Assembly: GCF_030160295.1 (NCBI RefSeq)
Contig: NZ_BSOB01000006.1
Coordinates: 86,600-150,599, forward strand
DNA length: 64,000 bases
Source of the DNA: Dyella acidisoli
GTDB taxonomy: Bacteria > Pseudomonadota > Gammaproteobacteria > Xanthomonadales > Rhodanobacteraceae
Reading direction: 5' to 3'
Both the position numbers and the translations under genes were made by a program. Under the pieces are notes generated by a model that did not search any database, had not been told where the DNA came from, and worked only from the letters and a program-made list of their open reading frames with translations. Shown piece after piece: positions 1-8,761 of the stretch. Positions within the stretch are counted from its first letter, which is position 1. Every line of letters starts with the position of its first letter.

Positions 1-1398
1 GATCATGCCGAGGCCGAAGGCGAGGCCGTTCGCGACAGGATTGTCCTTCGTATATCCGTCCAACGACTCCAGATTGATTGCATTTGTTGCCGCGCGTGCA
101 AGCAACCCCGAACTATCGACCGACGCATCCAGCGTCGCGGCGAGATGCAAACCCGCATCGGAAGCATACGCCTGCAGCCTGCCCTTCCCGTATCGCTGCA
201 ATGCATCCAGCAACACATTGCGACGCTCCGCATACACCTTGCGCATATGCCGCACGTGGCGCACAAGATGCCCTTCGGCAATGAATGCAGCCAACGTGTC
301 CTGCGCCAGGATGTCGCCATGCCAATCGGCCTGATGCTTGGCATTGACGAACGCGGTGCGCAGCCATGGCGGCACGACCGCGTAACCGAGCCGCAAGGTG
401 GGAAACAGACATTTGGAGAACGTGCCGACGTAGCACACGGTGTCGTCGCGATCCAGCGTCTGCAACGCATCCAGCGGCCGACTGCTGTAGCGGAACTCGC
501 TGTCGTAGTCGTCTTCGATCACCAAGGCGCTGCGTGTGCGCGCAAATTCCAGCAACTCGACACGACGGCGCGGCGACATCACCACGCCGAGCGGAAACTG
601 ATGCGAAGGCGTCACGTAGATCACGTTGGTGTCATGCGGAAGCTGTTCGACGATCAGCCCTTCCTCATCGACCGGCACGCCGAGCACACGTGCACCGGCG
701 GCGAGAAACACGGCACGCAACGGTGGATAACCAGGATCTTCCACTGCCACTACCGTGCGCCCCGGTGTGACAAGCACGCGCGCCAGCAGATCGAATGCCT
801 GCTGCGCGCCGCTGGTCACGACCACGTCCTCCGCTTCGCACGACACGGCTCGTGCAAACGATATGTGTTGCGCGATCGCCTGGCGCAACGGCAAACGCCC
901 TGCCGCCACATCGTAAAGCGGCGCGGCTTTGGACAGATTGCGCAACGCTCGTGCAGAAAGTCGCCGCCAGATGTCGTAGGGGAAGGATCGGCTGTCGGGA
1001 ATGCCTAAGCGGAAGTCATAAGCAAAGCCGCTCGCATGCATCGGCGCAGGTAGGCTGGCAAAGTTTCGCCAATACGGGGCCAGCCTGTCGTCGATTGTCG
1101 ATGCGTTAGCGCGTGCATCACGCCGGTCGCTACGGCGCATGACGAGATCGGCAACGAAATTGCCGGCGCCGCGCCGCGCTTCGATGTAACCCTCACCAAG
1201 CAGCAGGTCGTACGCCGCCACCACGGTGTTACGCGACACTTCCAGCGCTTCGGCCAGTTCCCGCGTCGCCGGCAAACGCAGTCCGGGTTTCAAACGACCG
1301 TCGAGAATGGCAGCACGCAATTGGCCATGCAGTGCAGCCATGCGCTGACGCGAGCCGCGGTCCGGCAATTCGAGCGGAAACTCAAAGGGATGCTCCAC
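1..1398 (-). CDS. MocR/PdxR-family regulator (GntR helix-turn-helix fused to aminotransferase domain), 3' end cut by window edge
   Basis: Read on the minus strand, the frame gives an N-terminal GntR-type winged helix (about residues 10-80, with 'LPATRELAEALEVSRNTVVA') followed by a fold-type I aminotransferase-like domain. That domain has a PLP-site aspartate in 'IEDDYDSEFRY' and a PLP lysine in 'GTFSKCLFPTLRLGY'. This architecture defines the MocR family, which use PLP or an amine as effector and often control a divergent gene. The C-terminus lies outside the window, so length cannot be judged. I chose a GTG at 1398 with a GGGG stretch 5 nt upstream. A GTG at 1461 also opens the frame but lies in the inverted repeat of the divergent promoter. 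The divergent neighbour is a glutathione transferase, a plausible but unproven target. Confidence 0.88.
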   Translation of the reverse strand, partial: MEHPFEFPLELPDRGSRQRMAALHGQLRAAILDGRLKPGLRLPATRELAEALEVSRNTVVAAYDLLLGEGYIEARRGAGNFVADLVMRRSDRRDARANASTIDDRLAPYWRNFASLPAPMHASGFAYDFRLGIPDSRSFPYDIWRRLSARALRNLSKAAPLYDVAAGRLPLRQAIAQHISFARAVSCEAEDVVVTSGAQQAFDLLARVLVTPGRTVVAVEDPGYPPLRAVFLAAGARVLGVPVDEEGLIVEQLPHDTNVIYVTPSHQFPLGVVMSPRRRVELLEFARTRSALVIEDDYDSEFRYSSRPLDALQTLDRDDTVCYVGTFSKCLFPTLRLGYAVVPPWLRTAFVNAKHQADWHGDILAQDTLAAFIAEGHLVRHVRHMRKVYAERRNVLLDALQRYGKGRLQAYASDAGLHLAATLDASVDSSGLLARAATNAINLESLDGYTKDNPVANGLAFGLGMI

Positions 1399-1440
1399 AC
1401 CGTAGCCCCGACCAAACTGGACCCGTAGATTTGCCCTGAT

Positions 1441-1461
1441 GTGGTCCTTTTGCAAGACCAC
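1441..1461. promoter_or_regulatory. Inverted repeat in the divergent MocR/GST promoter region
   Basis: GTGGTC and GACCAC face each other across a 9-nt AT-rich spacer (CTTTTGCAA). The repeat sits between the start regions of the divergent regulator and the glutathione transferase gene. TTGCAA (1450-1455) and TAGGAT (1471-1476) could be a plus-strand -35/-10 pair, but the 15-nt spacing is short. A role as MocR binding site is inferred from position and symmetry only. Confidence 0.45.
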
Positions 1462-1504
1462 CTAATTACCTAGGATGGCCTCAACCTCCACGGAGCAGCC
1501 CGTC

Positions 1505-2203
1505 ATGATCGATCTCTATTTCGCCGCTACCCCGAACGGCCTGAAAGCCAAGCTGTTCCTGGAGGAAGCGCAGCTGCCCTATCGCATTGTCTCGGTCAGC
1601 CTCAGCAAGGGCGAGCAGCTTAAGCCCGAGTTCCTGGCCATTTCGCCGAACAACAAGATCCCGGCGATCATCGACCACGCGCCGGCCGGCGGCAGTGAGC
1701 CAGTGAAGCTGTTCGAATCCGGCGCGATCCTGCTTTATCTGGCCGAAAAGATCGGGCGCTTCATTCCGCAAGACGTGCACGGCCGCGCCGAGGTGTTGCA
1801 GTGGCTGTTCTGGCAGATGGCCGGCCTGGGGCCGATGGCCGGGCAAATCGGGCACTTCAACGTGTATGCGCCGGAAAAAGTGCCTTACGCCATCGACCGC
1901 TACACGCGCGAAACCAGCCGGCTCTACGGCGTGCTCGATCGTCGGCTGGCCGATCGCCCATTTATCGCCGGCGAATTTTCGATTGCCGATATCGCCTGTT
2001 ACCCGTGGATCGTTCCGCACGAAGCACATGGACAGAACCTCGCCGAGTTTCCCCATCTCAAGCGCTGGTTCGAAAACATGGCAGTGCGGCCCGCGACGCT
2101 GCGCACGTATGAAGGTGTCGAGAACGTGTATGCGCCCAAGCAGGCGATTTCGGAAGAAGAGCGCAAGATTTTGTTCAACCAGGGTGCGAAGGTTCGCGCC
2201 TAG
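1505..2203 (+). CDS. Glutathione S-transferase, YfcG/YghU-like (disulfide-bond oxidoreductase type)
   Basis: The protein (232 aa) has an N-terminal thioredoxin-fold GST domain starting 'MIDLYFAATPNGLKAKLFLE', with the cis-proline region 'NNKIPAIIDH' and the glutathione-binding 'LFESGAILLYLAEK'. An all-helical C-terminal domain contains the fold-capping motif 'FSIADIACYPW'. The pattern TPNG..K plus the long C-terminal tail fits the Nu/YfcG group, which reduce disulfides with glutathione. I chose ATG 1505 because GGAG lies 9 nt upstream. An in-frame ATG at 1475 overlaps the possible -10 element. It is divergent from the MocR regulator, which may control it. The exact substrate cannot be read from the sequence. 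Confidence 0.88.
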   Translation: MIDLYFAATPNGLKAKLFLEEAQLPYRIVSVSLSKGEQLKPEFLAISPNNKIPAIIDHAPAGGSEPVKLFESGAILLYLAEKIGRFIPQDVHGRAEVLQWLFWQMAGLGPMAGQIGHFNVYAPEKVPYAIDRYTRETSRLYGVLDRRLADRPFIAGEFSIADIACYPWIVPHEAHGQNLAEFPHLKRWFENMAVRPATLRTYEGVENVYAPKQAISEEERKILFNQGAKVRA

Positions 2204-2280
2204 GCATACCGCGTCGCTTTTACCGAAGTCTGCTGACAGGCCCTGTCACCGTACAGGCTTAGGTTTAACTGCCCCTCTCT

Positions 2281-3207
2281 ATGAGCAGCTCTGCCATGAA
2301 GAAATCCGACCTCGCCGCATTGCTGTTACTTGGAGCCCTGTGGGGCGCCTCGTTCCTGTTCATGCGTATGGGTGCAGCGCAGTTCGGCAGCATGGCGCTG
2401 GCCGGCATGCGCGCAAGCGGTGCGGCGATCTGCTCGATACCGCTGTTGCTGTCGCGCGAACGCCTGGCCGAATTGCGCGCGAATTGGCGTTCGATCGCGT
2501 TGATTGGACTAAGCAATTCAGCGCTGCCGTTCGTGCTGTTTTCGTACGCGGCGCAAAGCTTGCCGGCCGGTTTGTCAGCCATCTTCGACGCGATTGCGCC
2601 GTTGTTGGTGGCTTTGTCCGGCTGGCTATGGCTGGGCGAGCGGTTGAACGCAACGCAAGCGAGCGGCCTGTTGATCGGCATGACGGGCGTGGTGTGGCTG
2701 ATCGGCGGGAGCATGGGTTTCGGTCACGGAGGAGCCGCAGTCGGCTGGGCCATGGCGGCCTGCGTGGGCGCCAATATCTGCTACACCTTCGGCGCGCATT
2801 ACAGCCATCGGCGCGTGCAGAGCGTCTCGCCGCTCACGATAGCGATCGGCAGCCAGGTGGCCGCCGCGGTGATGTTGCTGCCCTTCACGGTATGGCTGTG
2901 GCCAGCCAAATCGCCCACGCTGCAAGCGTGGGTCGCCATGTTCGGCCTGGCCGCTGCCTGCACCTCGCTCGCCTATGTGCTGTTCTACCGGTTGCTGGCG
3001 CGCATCGGCTCGACCCGCTCGATGGCGGTGCTGTATTTGATTCCGGTGTTCGGCGTGGTCTGGGGCGCGATGTTCCTGCACGAGTCGATCACCTTGGCGA
3101 TGGTCGGCGGCAGCGTCGTGATCCTGCTCGGCGTAGCACTCACCACCGGCATGTTGAAACTTCGTCCCGTGGCACCCGCGCCGCTGGATGCGGTCGAAAA
3201 GGCCTAG
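2281..3207 (+). CDS. EamA/DMT-superfamily transporter (10 TM)
   Basis: This 308-aa protein consists of about ten hydrophobic segments arranged as two EamA repeats. The first begins 'LLLLGALWGASFLFMRMG' and the second 'GWAMAACVGANICYTFGAHY'. Each repeat ends with a conserved helix after a short charged loop ('WLWLGERLNATQASGLLIG', 'AMFLHESITLAMVGGSVVIL'), as expected for RhaT/YdcZ-type drug/metabolite exporters. The cytoplasmic C-terminus is rich in Pro and Ala. It lies 77 nt after the glutathione transferase gene on the same strand and may share its transcript. The substrate is unknown. Confidence 0.85.
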   Translation: MSSSAMKKSDLAALLLLGALWGASFLFMRMGAAQFGSMALAGMRASGAAICSIPLLLSRERLAELRANWRSIALIGLSNSALPFVLFSYAAQSLPAGLSAIFDAIAPLLVALSGWLWLGERLNATQASGLLIGMTGVVWLIGGSMGFGHGGAAVGWAMAACVGANICYTFGAHYSHRRVQSVSPLTIAIGSQVAAAVMLLPFTVWLWPAKSPTLQAWVAMFGLAAACTSLAYVLFYRLLARIGSTRSMAVLYLIPVFGVVWGAMFLHESITLAMVGGSVVILLGVALTTGMLKLRPVAPAPLDAVEKA

Positions 3208-3281
3208 ATTCCAGTTCACCCTGCGAGCTGGTCCATAATCCCTCTTCGCGCCTGGCGCGATCCCCACTGCATGGAGTTGGA

Positions 3282-5450
3282 ATGCGCTCGCTTCGTTACG
3301 GCCGCGTCGCCGCTTATCTGCTTACTCTGCTCACGCTCGTGTTCGGAATGCAGGCCTTCGCCCAGGATGCCGAAGACAACCTGCTACCGGTCACCGAGGC
3401 GTACAAACTCACTGCCGATGCGAGCACGCCCGGCGTGGTGAAACTGCATTGGGCCATCGCTCAGGACTACTACCTCTATCGTGGCCGCATGGCGTTCAAA
3501 GGCGGCGACGGCGTAACGCTGGGCGAAGCGCAGCTGCCCAATGGCGAGAAGCATGACGATCCGTATCTCGGCCCCGTGGAGACATATCACCACAGCGTCG
3601 ATGCGACCATTCCTTACACCGTGGCGCCTGGCACCACCACGCTGTCGTTGAGCGTGCGTTACCAGGGTTGCCACGAGACCGATCCGAAGATCTGCTACCC
3701 GCCGCATACCGAGCATCTGAATCTGCCTTTGCCGGCGGTGACTGCAACTGCAACTGCAAACAAGCTCGAAGCTGCATTTGGCGGACAAACGCAAGCTTTA
3801 CCGGGTGCCAACAATGCGCCGCTGCCGGCAGAACAAGCTTTCCGCTTCGACGCCATCGCACAGGATGCACATCATCTACTGCTGCGCTGGACCATCGCCA
3901 AGGGTTATTACCTGTATCGCGACCAGACGAAGCTTGAAGTAAAGGATGCGCCGAAACTTTCGCTATCCCCGACTTGGCCTGCTGGCGTGCAACACCAGGA
4001 TCCGCACTTCGGCAACACCTCCGTCTATTTCGACGAGCTGACTTTGCCGGTCGCCATCAACGGCGATACCAAGGGCACGACGTCGCTCGCTGTCGTAGCG
4101 AGTTTCCAGGGTTGCCAGGATGGAGGCTTGTGCTATCCGCTGATGACGCGCGAAGCGCATATCGATCTGACCGGCAACGGCGGCACGACGATTGAAGCCG
4201 CTGCGAATCCCGCACCGGAAATGCCGCCGGCCGATGTGCAGAAGAACCACTCGCTCAACGTGAGCTTCTTGTACGCACTGCTGCTCGCCCTGGGGGGCGG
4301 CCTGGTGCTGAACCTGATGCCGTGCGTGTTGCCGGTACTGTCGATCAAGGCGATCAGTCTGATTGAAAGCGGCGAAAACCCGGCACGTCGACGCGTGCAT
4401 GCGCTGATGTATACGGCCGGTGTGCTGGTGAGCTTCGTGGTGTTGGGAGCGGTGATCATCGCGCTGAAAACCGCGTGGGGCGCGCACCTGCAGAATCCGG
4501 TAGTCGTCGCCGTGCTGGCGCTGATCATGCTGAGCGTGGCGCTGTCGATGTCTGGCGTGGTGCAGTTCGGCGCGTCGCTGGGCAATACCGGCAACACGCT
4601 GGCGAGCCGCTCCGGGCCGGCGGGTGATTTCTTCACCGGGGTGCTGGCGGTAGTGGTGGCGAGCCCTTGCACCGCGCCGTTCATGGGTAGCGCATTGGCG
4701 TACGCACTGGTCGCACCGATTGCCAGCGCCATCTGCGTGTTCCTCGCCTTGGGCGTTGGCCTTGCGCTGCCGTTCCTGGCCGTGGGTTTCGTCCCAGCAT
4801 TGTCCCGCTGGCTGCCGCGTCCCGGCCGCTGGATGGAAACGTTGAAGGAAGTCCTTGCGTTCCCGATGTATCTCACCGCCGTGTGGCTGGCGTGGGTGCT
4901 TGCGAATCAGCGTGGCGCGGATGCCATCGGTCTGCTGCTGGTCGCCGCCGTGCTGCTGGCGATGACGCTGTGGTGGTTTGAGCGCAGCCGCAACCGCGGT
5001 GTGCTGAGCCGCGTGCTGGTCGCCTTGCTCGCGCTGTTCACGCTCACGCCGCTGTATTACCTCGCCACGCTGCCGCCTGCCGCTCAAGCGGCCGGCACGG
5101 CGGACGGCATCGTCGCCTATTCGCCGGAAAAACTCGCCCAATTGCGCAAAGCCGGCACCCCGGTGTTCGTGGATATGACCGCTGACTGGTGCGTGACCTG
5201 CAAGGCGAACGAACACGCGGTACTCAGCGGCGACGACTTCAAGGCACTGCTCAAGCGCACCGGCGCCGTTTATATGAAAGGCGACTGGACCAACGAAGAT
5301 CCGGCCATCTCGGCTTTCCTGCAGGAATACCACTCGCCCGGCGTGCCGCTGTACGTGGTGTTCTCCAAAGATGGCAGCGCCGGACGCAAGCTGCCCACCG
5401 TGCTGACGTATTCACTGGTCGAGCAGGCCCTGAACGAGGCGGCGAAATGA
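3282..5450 (+). CDS. dsbD: Thiol:disulfide interchange protein DsbD with duplicated N-terminal domain
   Basis: DsbD passes electrons from cytoplasmic thioredoxin through the membrane to periplasmic thiol proteins. After a signal peptide (about residues 1-29, ending 'MQAFAQ') come two consecutive DsbD-alpha-like domains, each with its own cysteine pair ('YQGCHETDPKICYPP', 'FQGCQDGGLCYP'). The membrane domain follows, with redox cysteines near residue 348 ('NLMPCVLPV') and 463 ('ASPCTAPF'). A C-terminal thioredoxin domain carries CVTC at 637-640. At 722 aa it is longer than the E. coli protein because of the extra alpha domain. ATG 3282 has GGAG 5 nt upstream. The frame is open much further upstream, but that stretch overlaps the two preceding genes in another frame. 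A CATAAT box (3234-3239) may be the -10. The tlpA-like gene follows after 13 nt, suggesting an operon. Confidence 0.93.
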   Translation: MRSLRYGRVAAYLLTLLTLVFGMQAFAQDAEDNLLPVTEAYKLTADASTPGVVKLHWAIAQDYYLYRGRMAFKGGDGVTLGEAQLPNGEKHDDPYLGPVETYHHSVDATIPYTVAPGTTTLSLSVRYQGCHETDPKICYPPHTEHLNLPLPAVTATATANKLEAAFGGQTQALPGANNAPLPAEQAFRFDAIAQDAHHLLLRWTIAKGYYLYRDQTKLEVKDAPKLSLSPTWPAGVQHQDPHFGNTSVYFDELTLPVAINGDTKGTTSLAVVASFQGCQDGGLCYPLMTREAHIDLTGNGGTTIEAAANPAPEMPPADVQKNHSLNVSFLYALLLALGGGLVLNLMPCVLPVLSIKAISLIESGENPARRRVHALMYTAGVLVSFVVLGAVIIALKTAWGAHLQNPVVVAVLALIMLSVALSMSGVVQFGASLGNTGNTLASRSGPAGDFFTGVLAVVVASPCTAPFMGSALAYALVAPIASAICVFLALGVGLALPFLAVGFVPALSRWLPRPGRWMETLKEVLAFPMYLTAVWLAWVLANQRGADAIGLLLVAAVLLAMTLWWFERSRNRGVLSRVLVALLALFTLTPLYYLATLPPAAQAAGTADGIVAYSPEKLAQLRKAGTPVFVDMTADWCVTCKANEHAVLSGDDFKALLKRTGAVYMKGDWTNEDPAISAFLQEYHSPGVPLYVVFSKDGSAGRKLPTVLTYSLVEQALNEAAK

Positions 5451-5463
5451 CGGGTTCGAAGGC

Positions 5464-6006
5464 ATGCTGAGCCGCACCAACCTGTTCATTCTGGCGCTTG
5501 CCCTGCTTGCCGCCATAGCCGGCGGCTGGCTGCAGCACGAAAGCCGGCTGGCGCACGTGCCAGCCGGAGTTCATGTCGCGAACGTCGGCGATCTACGCCC
5601 GGATGTAGCCTTGCTGGATCTGGATGGCCGGGAACGCCGGCTGTCCGGTTATCAGGGCAAGCGCCTGCTGCTGAATTTTTGGGCCAGCTGGTGCGTTCCC
5701 TGCGCCGCCGAGATGCCGACCTTGGACAAAGCTCAGCACAACTTCGCCGATCAGGGTGCGATCGTGCTCGGTATCGCCATGGATGAACCCGATCGTGTGC
5801 GTGCTTTCCTGGCGCAGCATCCGGTGCAATACCCGATTCTGATCGGCCAACTCGCCTCGCCCAGCACTACGCTGCGCTTCGGCGACGTGGACGAGGTGCT
5901 GCCCTACAGCGTGTTGCTGGATGAAAACGGCCGAATTCTGGCTGTGCATCGGGGCGCGCTCAGCGCCGATCAACTCAGCCGCTGGCTCTCGCAAAGGGGG
6001 CCCTGA
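5464..6006 (+). CDS. TlpA/ResA-family membrane-anchored thioredoxin
   Basis: The 180-aa protein has an uncleaved N-terminal membrane anchor (residues 6-24, '[16 protein letters not shown]') and then a periplasmic thioredoxin fold. The active site is WCVPC (Cys77, Cys80) in '[17 protein letters not shown]', and a cis-Pro loop lies near '[17 protein letters not shown]'. TlpA/ResA proteins reduce disulfides for cytochrome c maturation or metal-centre assembly. It sits 13 nt behind dsbD, whose product could supply its electrons. This pairing supports a reductive role, but the client protein is unknown. Confidence 0.88.
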   Translation: MLSRTNLFILALALLAAIAGGWLQHESRLAHVPAGVHVANVGDLRPDVALLDLDGRERRLSGYQGKRLLLNFWASWCVPCAAEMPTLDKAQHNFADQGAIVLGIAMDEPDRVRAFLAQHPVQYPILIGQLASPSTTLRFGDVDEVLPYSVLLDENGRILAVHRGALSADQLSRWLSQRGP

Positions 6007-6148
6007 CGCGGTTTGCGGTGCCATACGTGCCCGCACGTTTAACATCTTCTTTCTCCGGCAAACATCGTCGATCTACGCCGAACTGGACAATATTCTTGTC
6101 ACCCCCCACACTCTCGCCGATTCTGGACACGGGGAATGGCTGGAGCCT

Positions 6149-6601
6149 ATGGCGAAGCTGCTGGTCCTGCACGGACCCAACCTCAACCTGCTCGGCGTAC
6201 GCGAACCCGATATCTACGGCCGGGAAACGCTCGCCGACATCAACAACCAGCTCGCCCAGCACGCCCATGCGGCAGGCCATGAGCTGGCCTGGTACCAGTC
6301 CAACGCCGAGCACGAGCTGATCGGCCGCATCCACCAGGCGCGCGACGAACAAGTCGACTACATCCTGATCAACCCCGGCGCCTTCACTCACACCAGCGTG
6401 GCCTTGCGCGATGCGCTGGCTGCGGTGGGCATCCCCTTCATCGAGCTGCACATGAGCAACGTGCACGCCCGCGAGCCGTTCCGCCGCCACTCCTATCTGT
6501 CCGATCTGGCCGTAGGCGTGATCTGCGGTTTCGGTAGCGCCAGCTATCACCTGGCGCTGGAGGCGGCCCTGGCCAAACTTGAACAAAAAGCCGCCGGCTA
6601 G
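6149..6601 (+). CDS. aroQ: 3-dehydroquinate dehydratase, type II
   Basis: This cytoplasmic shikimate-pathway enzyme converts 3-dehydroquinate to 3-dehydroshikimate. The 150-aa length is typical. Family motifs are present: '[20 protein letters not shown]' with catalytic Tyr23, '[16 protein letters not shown]', and '[17 protein letters not shown]' with the catalytic His. ATG 6149 is preceded by TGGAG at 6141-6145. The order aroQ-accB-accC is conserved in many gammaproteobacteria, and the spacing of 84 nt to accB fits co-transcription. Confidence 0.95.
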   Translation: MAKLLVLHGPNLNLLGVREPDIYGRETLADINNQLAQHAHAAGHELAWYQSNAEHELIGRIHQARDEQVDYILINPGAFTHTSVALRDALAAVGIPFIELHMSNVHAREPFRRHSYLSDLAVGVICGFGSASYHLALEAALAKLEQKAAG

Positions 6602-6685
6602 CCGGATCTATCGCTCTCTTTCACTCCATACCGTTCACAACAGTGCCGCGAAGCTGCGGCCCCAGACCCTGAGAAGGCAAGCCCC

Positions 6686-7150
6686 ATGGATCTGCGCAAG
6701 ATCAAAAAACTGATCGATCTGCTCGAGGAATCCAACCTCGCCGAACTGGAAATCAAGGAAGGCGAGGAAGTCGTGCGCCTGTCGCGCGTGCCCAAAGGCG
6801 CCATCACCGTCGCCGCACCACCCGCCATGCACGTCCCCGCCCCGGCCGTGGCTGCGCCCGTGGCCGCTGCGCCCGCTCCAGCCGAAGGTGGCGAGGCGGG
6901 CAGCAATCTGCCGGCCGGCCACGTGGTGAAGGCACCGATGGTCGGCACCTTCTATGCCTCGGCCAGTCCCGGCGCAGCCGCGTTCGTGAAAGTCGGCCAG
7001 CAAGTAAAAGCCGGCGAAACGCTGGGCATCATCGAAGCCATGAAGATGTTCAACCAGATCGAGGCCGACGTCGGCGGCACCGTGCAGGCCATCCTGGTCG
7101 ACAACGGTCAGCCTGTGGAATTCGATCAGCCTATGTTCGTGATCGCCTAA
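6686..7150 (+). CDS. accB: Acetyl-CoA carboxylase biotin carboxyl carrier protein
   Basis: AccB carries the biotin that shuttles CO2 between AccC and the carboxyltransferase in fatty-acid synthesis. The 154-aa protein has the N-terminal helix '[20 protein letters not shown]', an Ala/Pro-rich linker (about residues 45-70) and a C-terminal biotinyl domain. Biotinylation is expected at Lys120 in '[11 protein letters not shown]'. It is followed 15 nt later by accC, the usual two-gene operon. Confidence 0.97.
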   Translation: MDLRKIKKLIDLLEESNLAELEIKEGEEVVRLSRVPKGAITVAAPPAMHVPAPAVAAPVAAAPAPAEGGEAGSNLPAGHVVKAPMVGTFYASASPGAAAFVKVGQQVKAGETLGIIEAMKMFNQIEADVGGTVQAILVDNGQPVEFDQPMFVIA

Positions 7151-7165
7151 AACGGCCTGACGACT

Positions 7166-8539
7166 ATGCAAAAGCTCGAAAAGGTCGTTATCGCCAATCG
7201 TGGCGAAATCGCGTTGCGCATTCTGCGTGCGTGCCACAGCCTCGGCATCAGGACCGTGGCCGTGCATTCCACTGCGGATCGCAATCTCAAGCACGTAGGT
7301 CTTGCGGATGAGGCAATCTGCATCGGCCCTGCACCGTCCACCGACAGCTATCTCAACATTCCGCGCATCATTGCGGCGGCGGAAATCACTGACGCCAACG
7401 CGATTCATCCCGGCTACGGCTTTCTTGCCGAGCGCGCGGATTTCGCCGAGCAAGTGGAACAATCCGGCTTCATCTTCATCGGCCCGACAGCCGATGTGAT
7501 TCGCATGATGGGCGACAAGGTGGAAGCAATCCGTGCAATGAAGTCCGCTGGCGTGCCATGCGTGCCCGGTTCCGGTGGCCCGCTCGGCGACAACGTCGAA
7601 GAAAACATGCGCATTGCGCGTGAGATCGGCTACCCCGTGATCATCAAGGCCGCCGGCGGCGGCGGCGGTCGTGGCATGCGCGTGGTGCGTACTGAAGCGC
7701 ACCTGGGCAACGCCATCACCATGACCAAGCAGGAAGCCAAGGCGGCGTTCGGCAACGATCAGGTGTACATGGAGAAGTTCCTGGAGAATCCGCGCCACGT
7801 GGAAATCCAGGTGCTCGCCGATGGCCAGGGCAATGCGATCCACCTGGGCGAACGCGACTGCTCGATGCAGCGCCGCCACCAGAAAGTCGTCGAAGAAGCA
7901 CCGGCGCCGGGCATCACGCCGGAACTGCGCGCGCAGATTGGCAAGGTGTGCGTGGATGCCTGCTTGCGCATCGGCTATCGCGGCGCCGGCACGTTCGAAT
8001 TCCTGTTCGAGAACGGCCACTTCTACTTCATCGAGATGAACACGCGTATCCAGGTGGAACATCCGGTGACGGAACTGATCACCGGCGTGGATCTGGTGCG
8101 CGAGCAATTGCTGATCGCGGCGGGCGAAAAGCTGTCGCTGAAGCAGGAAAACATCAAGATCCAGGGTCACGCGATCGAGTGCCGCATCAACGCGGAAGAT
8201 CCCGATACCTTCATGCCTTCGCCTGGCACGGTGAAGCGCTTCGAAGCACCGGGCGGCCCCGGCGTGCGCGTGGATACGCATCTGTACGACGGCTACAAGA
8301 TTCCGCCGAACTACGATTCGATGATCGGCAAGCTGATCGTGCACGGCCCCGATCGCGAAACCGCCATCGCACGCATGCGTTTGGCGCTGGCGGAAACGGT
8401 AATTGAAGGCGTGAAGTGCAATGTTCCGCTGCAGCAGCGCATCATGTCCGACGTCGGCTTCCAGCAGGGTGGGCAGAACATCCACTACCTGGAGAAGCGT
8501 ATGGCGGAAAGCAAGGAGCATCCGCATAGCGGGCATTGA
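7166..8539 (+). CDS. accC: Acetyl-CoA carboxylase biotin carboxylase subunit
   Basis: AccC carboxylates the biotin on AccB with ATP and bicarbonate. The 457-aa protein has the biotin carboxylase N-terminal domain ('[20 protein letters not shown]'), the ATP-grasp glycine-rich loop '[16 protein letters not shown]', the active-site segment '[16 protein letters not shown]' and the C-terminal biotin carboxylase domain ('[12 protein letters not shown]'). The length matches the family. It is the last gene of the aroQ-accBC group; a REP pair follows. Confidence 0.97.
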   Translation: MQKLEKVVIANRGEIALRILRACHSLGIRTVAVHSTADRNLKHVGLADEAICIGPAPSTDSYLNIPRIIAAAEITDANAIHPGYGFLAERADFAEQVEQSGFIFIGPTADVIRMMGDKVEAIRAMKSAGVPCVPGSGGPLGDNVEENMRIAREIGYPVIIKAAGGGGGRGMRVVRTEAHLGNAITMTKQEAKAAFGNDQVYMEKFLENPRHVEIQVLADGQGNAIHLGERDCSMQRRHQKVVEEAPAPGITPELRAQIGKVCVDACLRIGYRGAGTFEFLFENGHFYFIEMNTRIQVEHPVTELITGVDLVREQLLIAAGEKLSLKQENIKIQGHAIECRINAEDPDTFMPSPGTVKRFEAPGGPGVRVDTHLYDGYKIPPNYDSMIGKLIVHGPDRETAIARMRLALAETVIEGVKCNVPLQQRIMSDVGFQQGGQNIHYLEKRMAESKEHPHSGH

Positions 8540-8558
8540 GTTATTGCTGACTTTTCGG

Positions 8559-8657
8559 CCGTCATTCCCGCGAAAGCGGGAATCCATTTTCGAGTACGCA
8601 TAGGCAACACTCGATACATGCATTGAAAAATGGATCCCCGCTTTCGCGGGGATGACG
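8559..8657. repeat. REP pair, 'GTCATTCCCGCGAAAGCGGGAAT' family, inverted arrangement
   Basis: Two hairpins with a CCCGCGAAAGCGGG-type core face each other, so the ~100-bp unit is itself an imperfect palindrome (outer arms CCGTCATTCCC and GGGGATGACGG). The same unit recurs at 60693-60772, and a single related hairpin lies at 37337-37367. It lies between accC and prmA and is non-coding. This repeat type is widespread in proteobacteria and is usually attributed to RAYT-like transposases; none is encoded here. Confidence 0.85.
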
Positions 8658-8761
8658 GCGAGTCAACGTGCGATCCTCGTCGCAAGATTCACCTTCCCAC
8701 CCTACCCTCTCCCCACATCGTAGAGGGACAATCCCTGCATCACCCGCCTCACGGAACGCCG

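Noticed and set aside
1866..3281. Very long open frame running from within the glutathione transferase gene into dsbD
   Set aside because: The stretch before 3282 overlaps two well-supported genes in another frame, is Arg/His/Ala-rich without domain character, and the signal peptide and GGAG site mark 3282 as the dsbD start.
3963..5333. Long open frames opposite dsbD, uvrD, polA, kdpD and other genes
   Set aside because: They mirror GC-rich codon use of the real genes, have low-complexity His/Arg/Gln-rich translations, and show no motifs or ribosome-binding sites.
8559..8657. Possible CRISPR array from repeated palindromes
   Set aside because: Units occur as single inverted pairs, not as regularly spaced direct repeats, and no cas genes are present.
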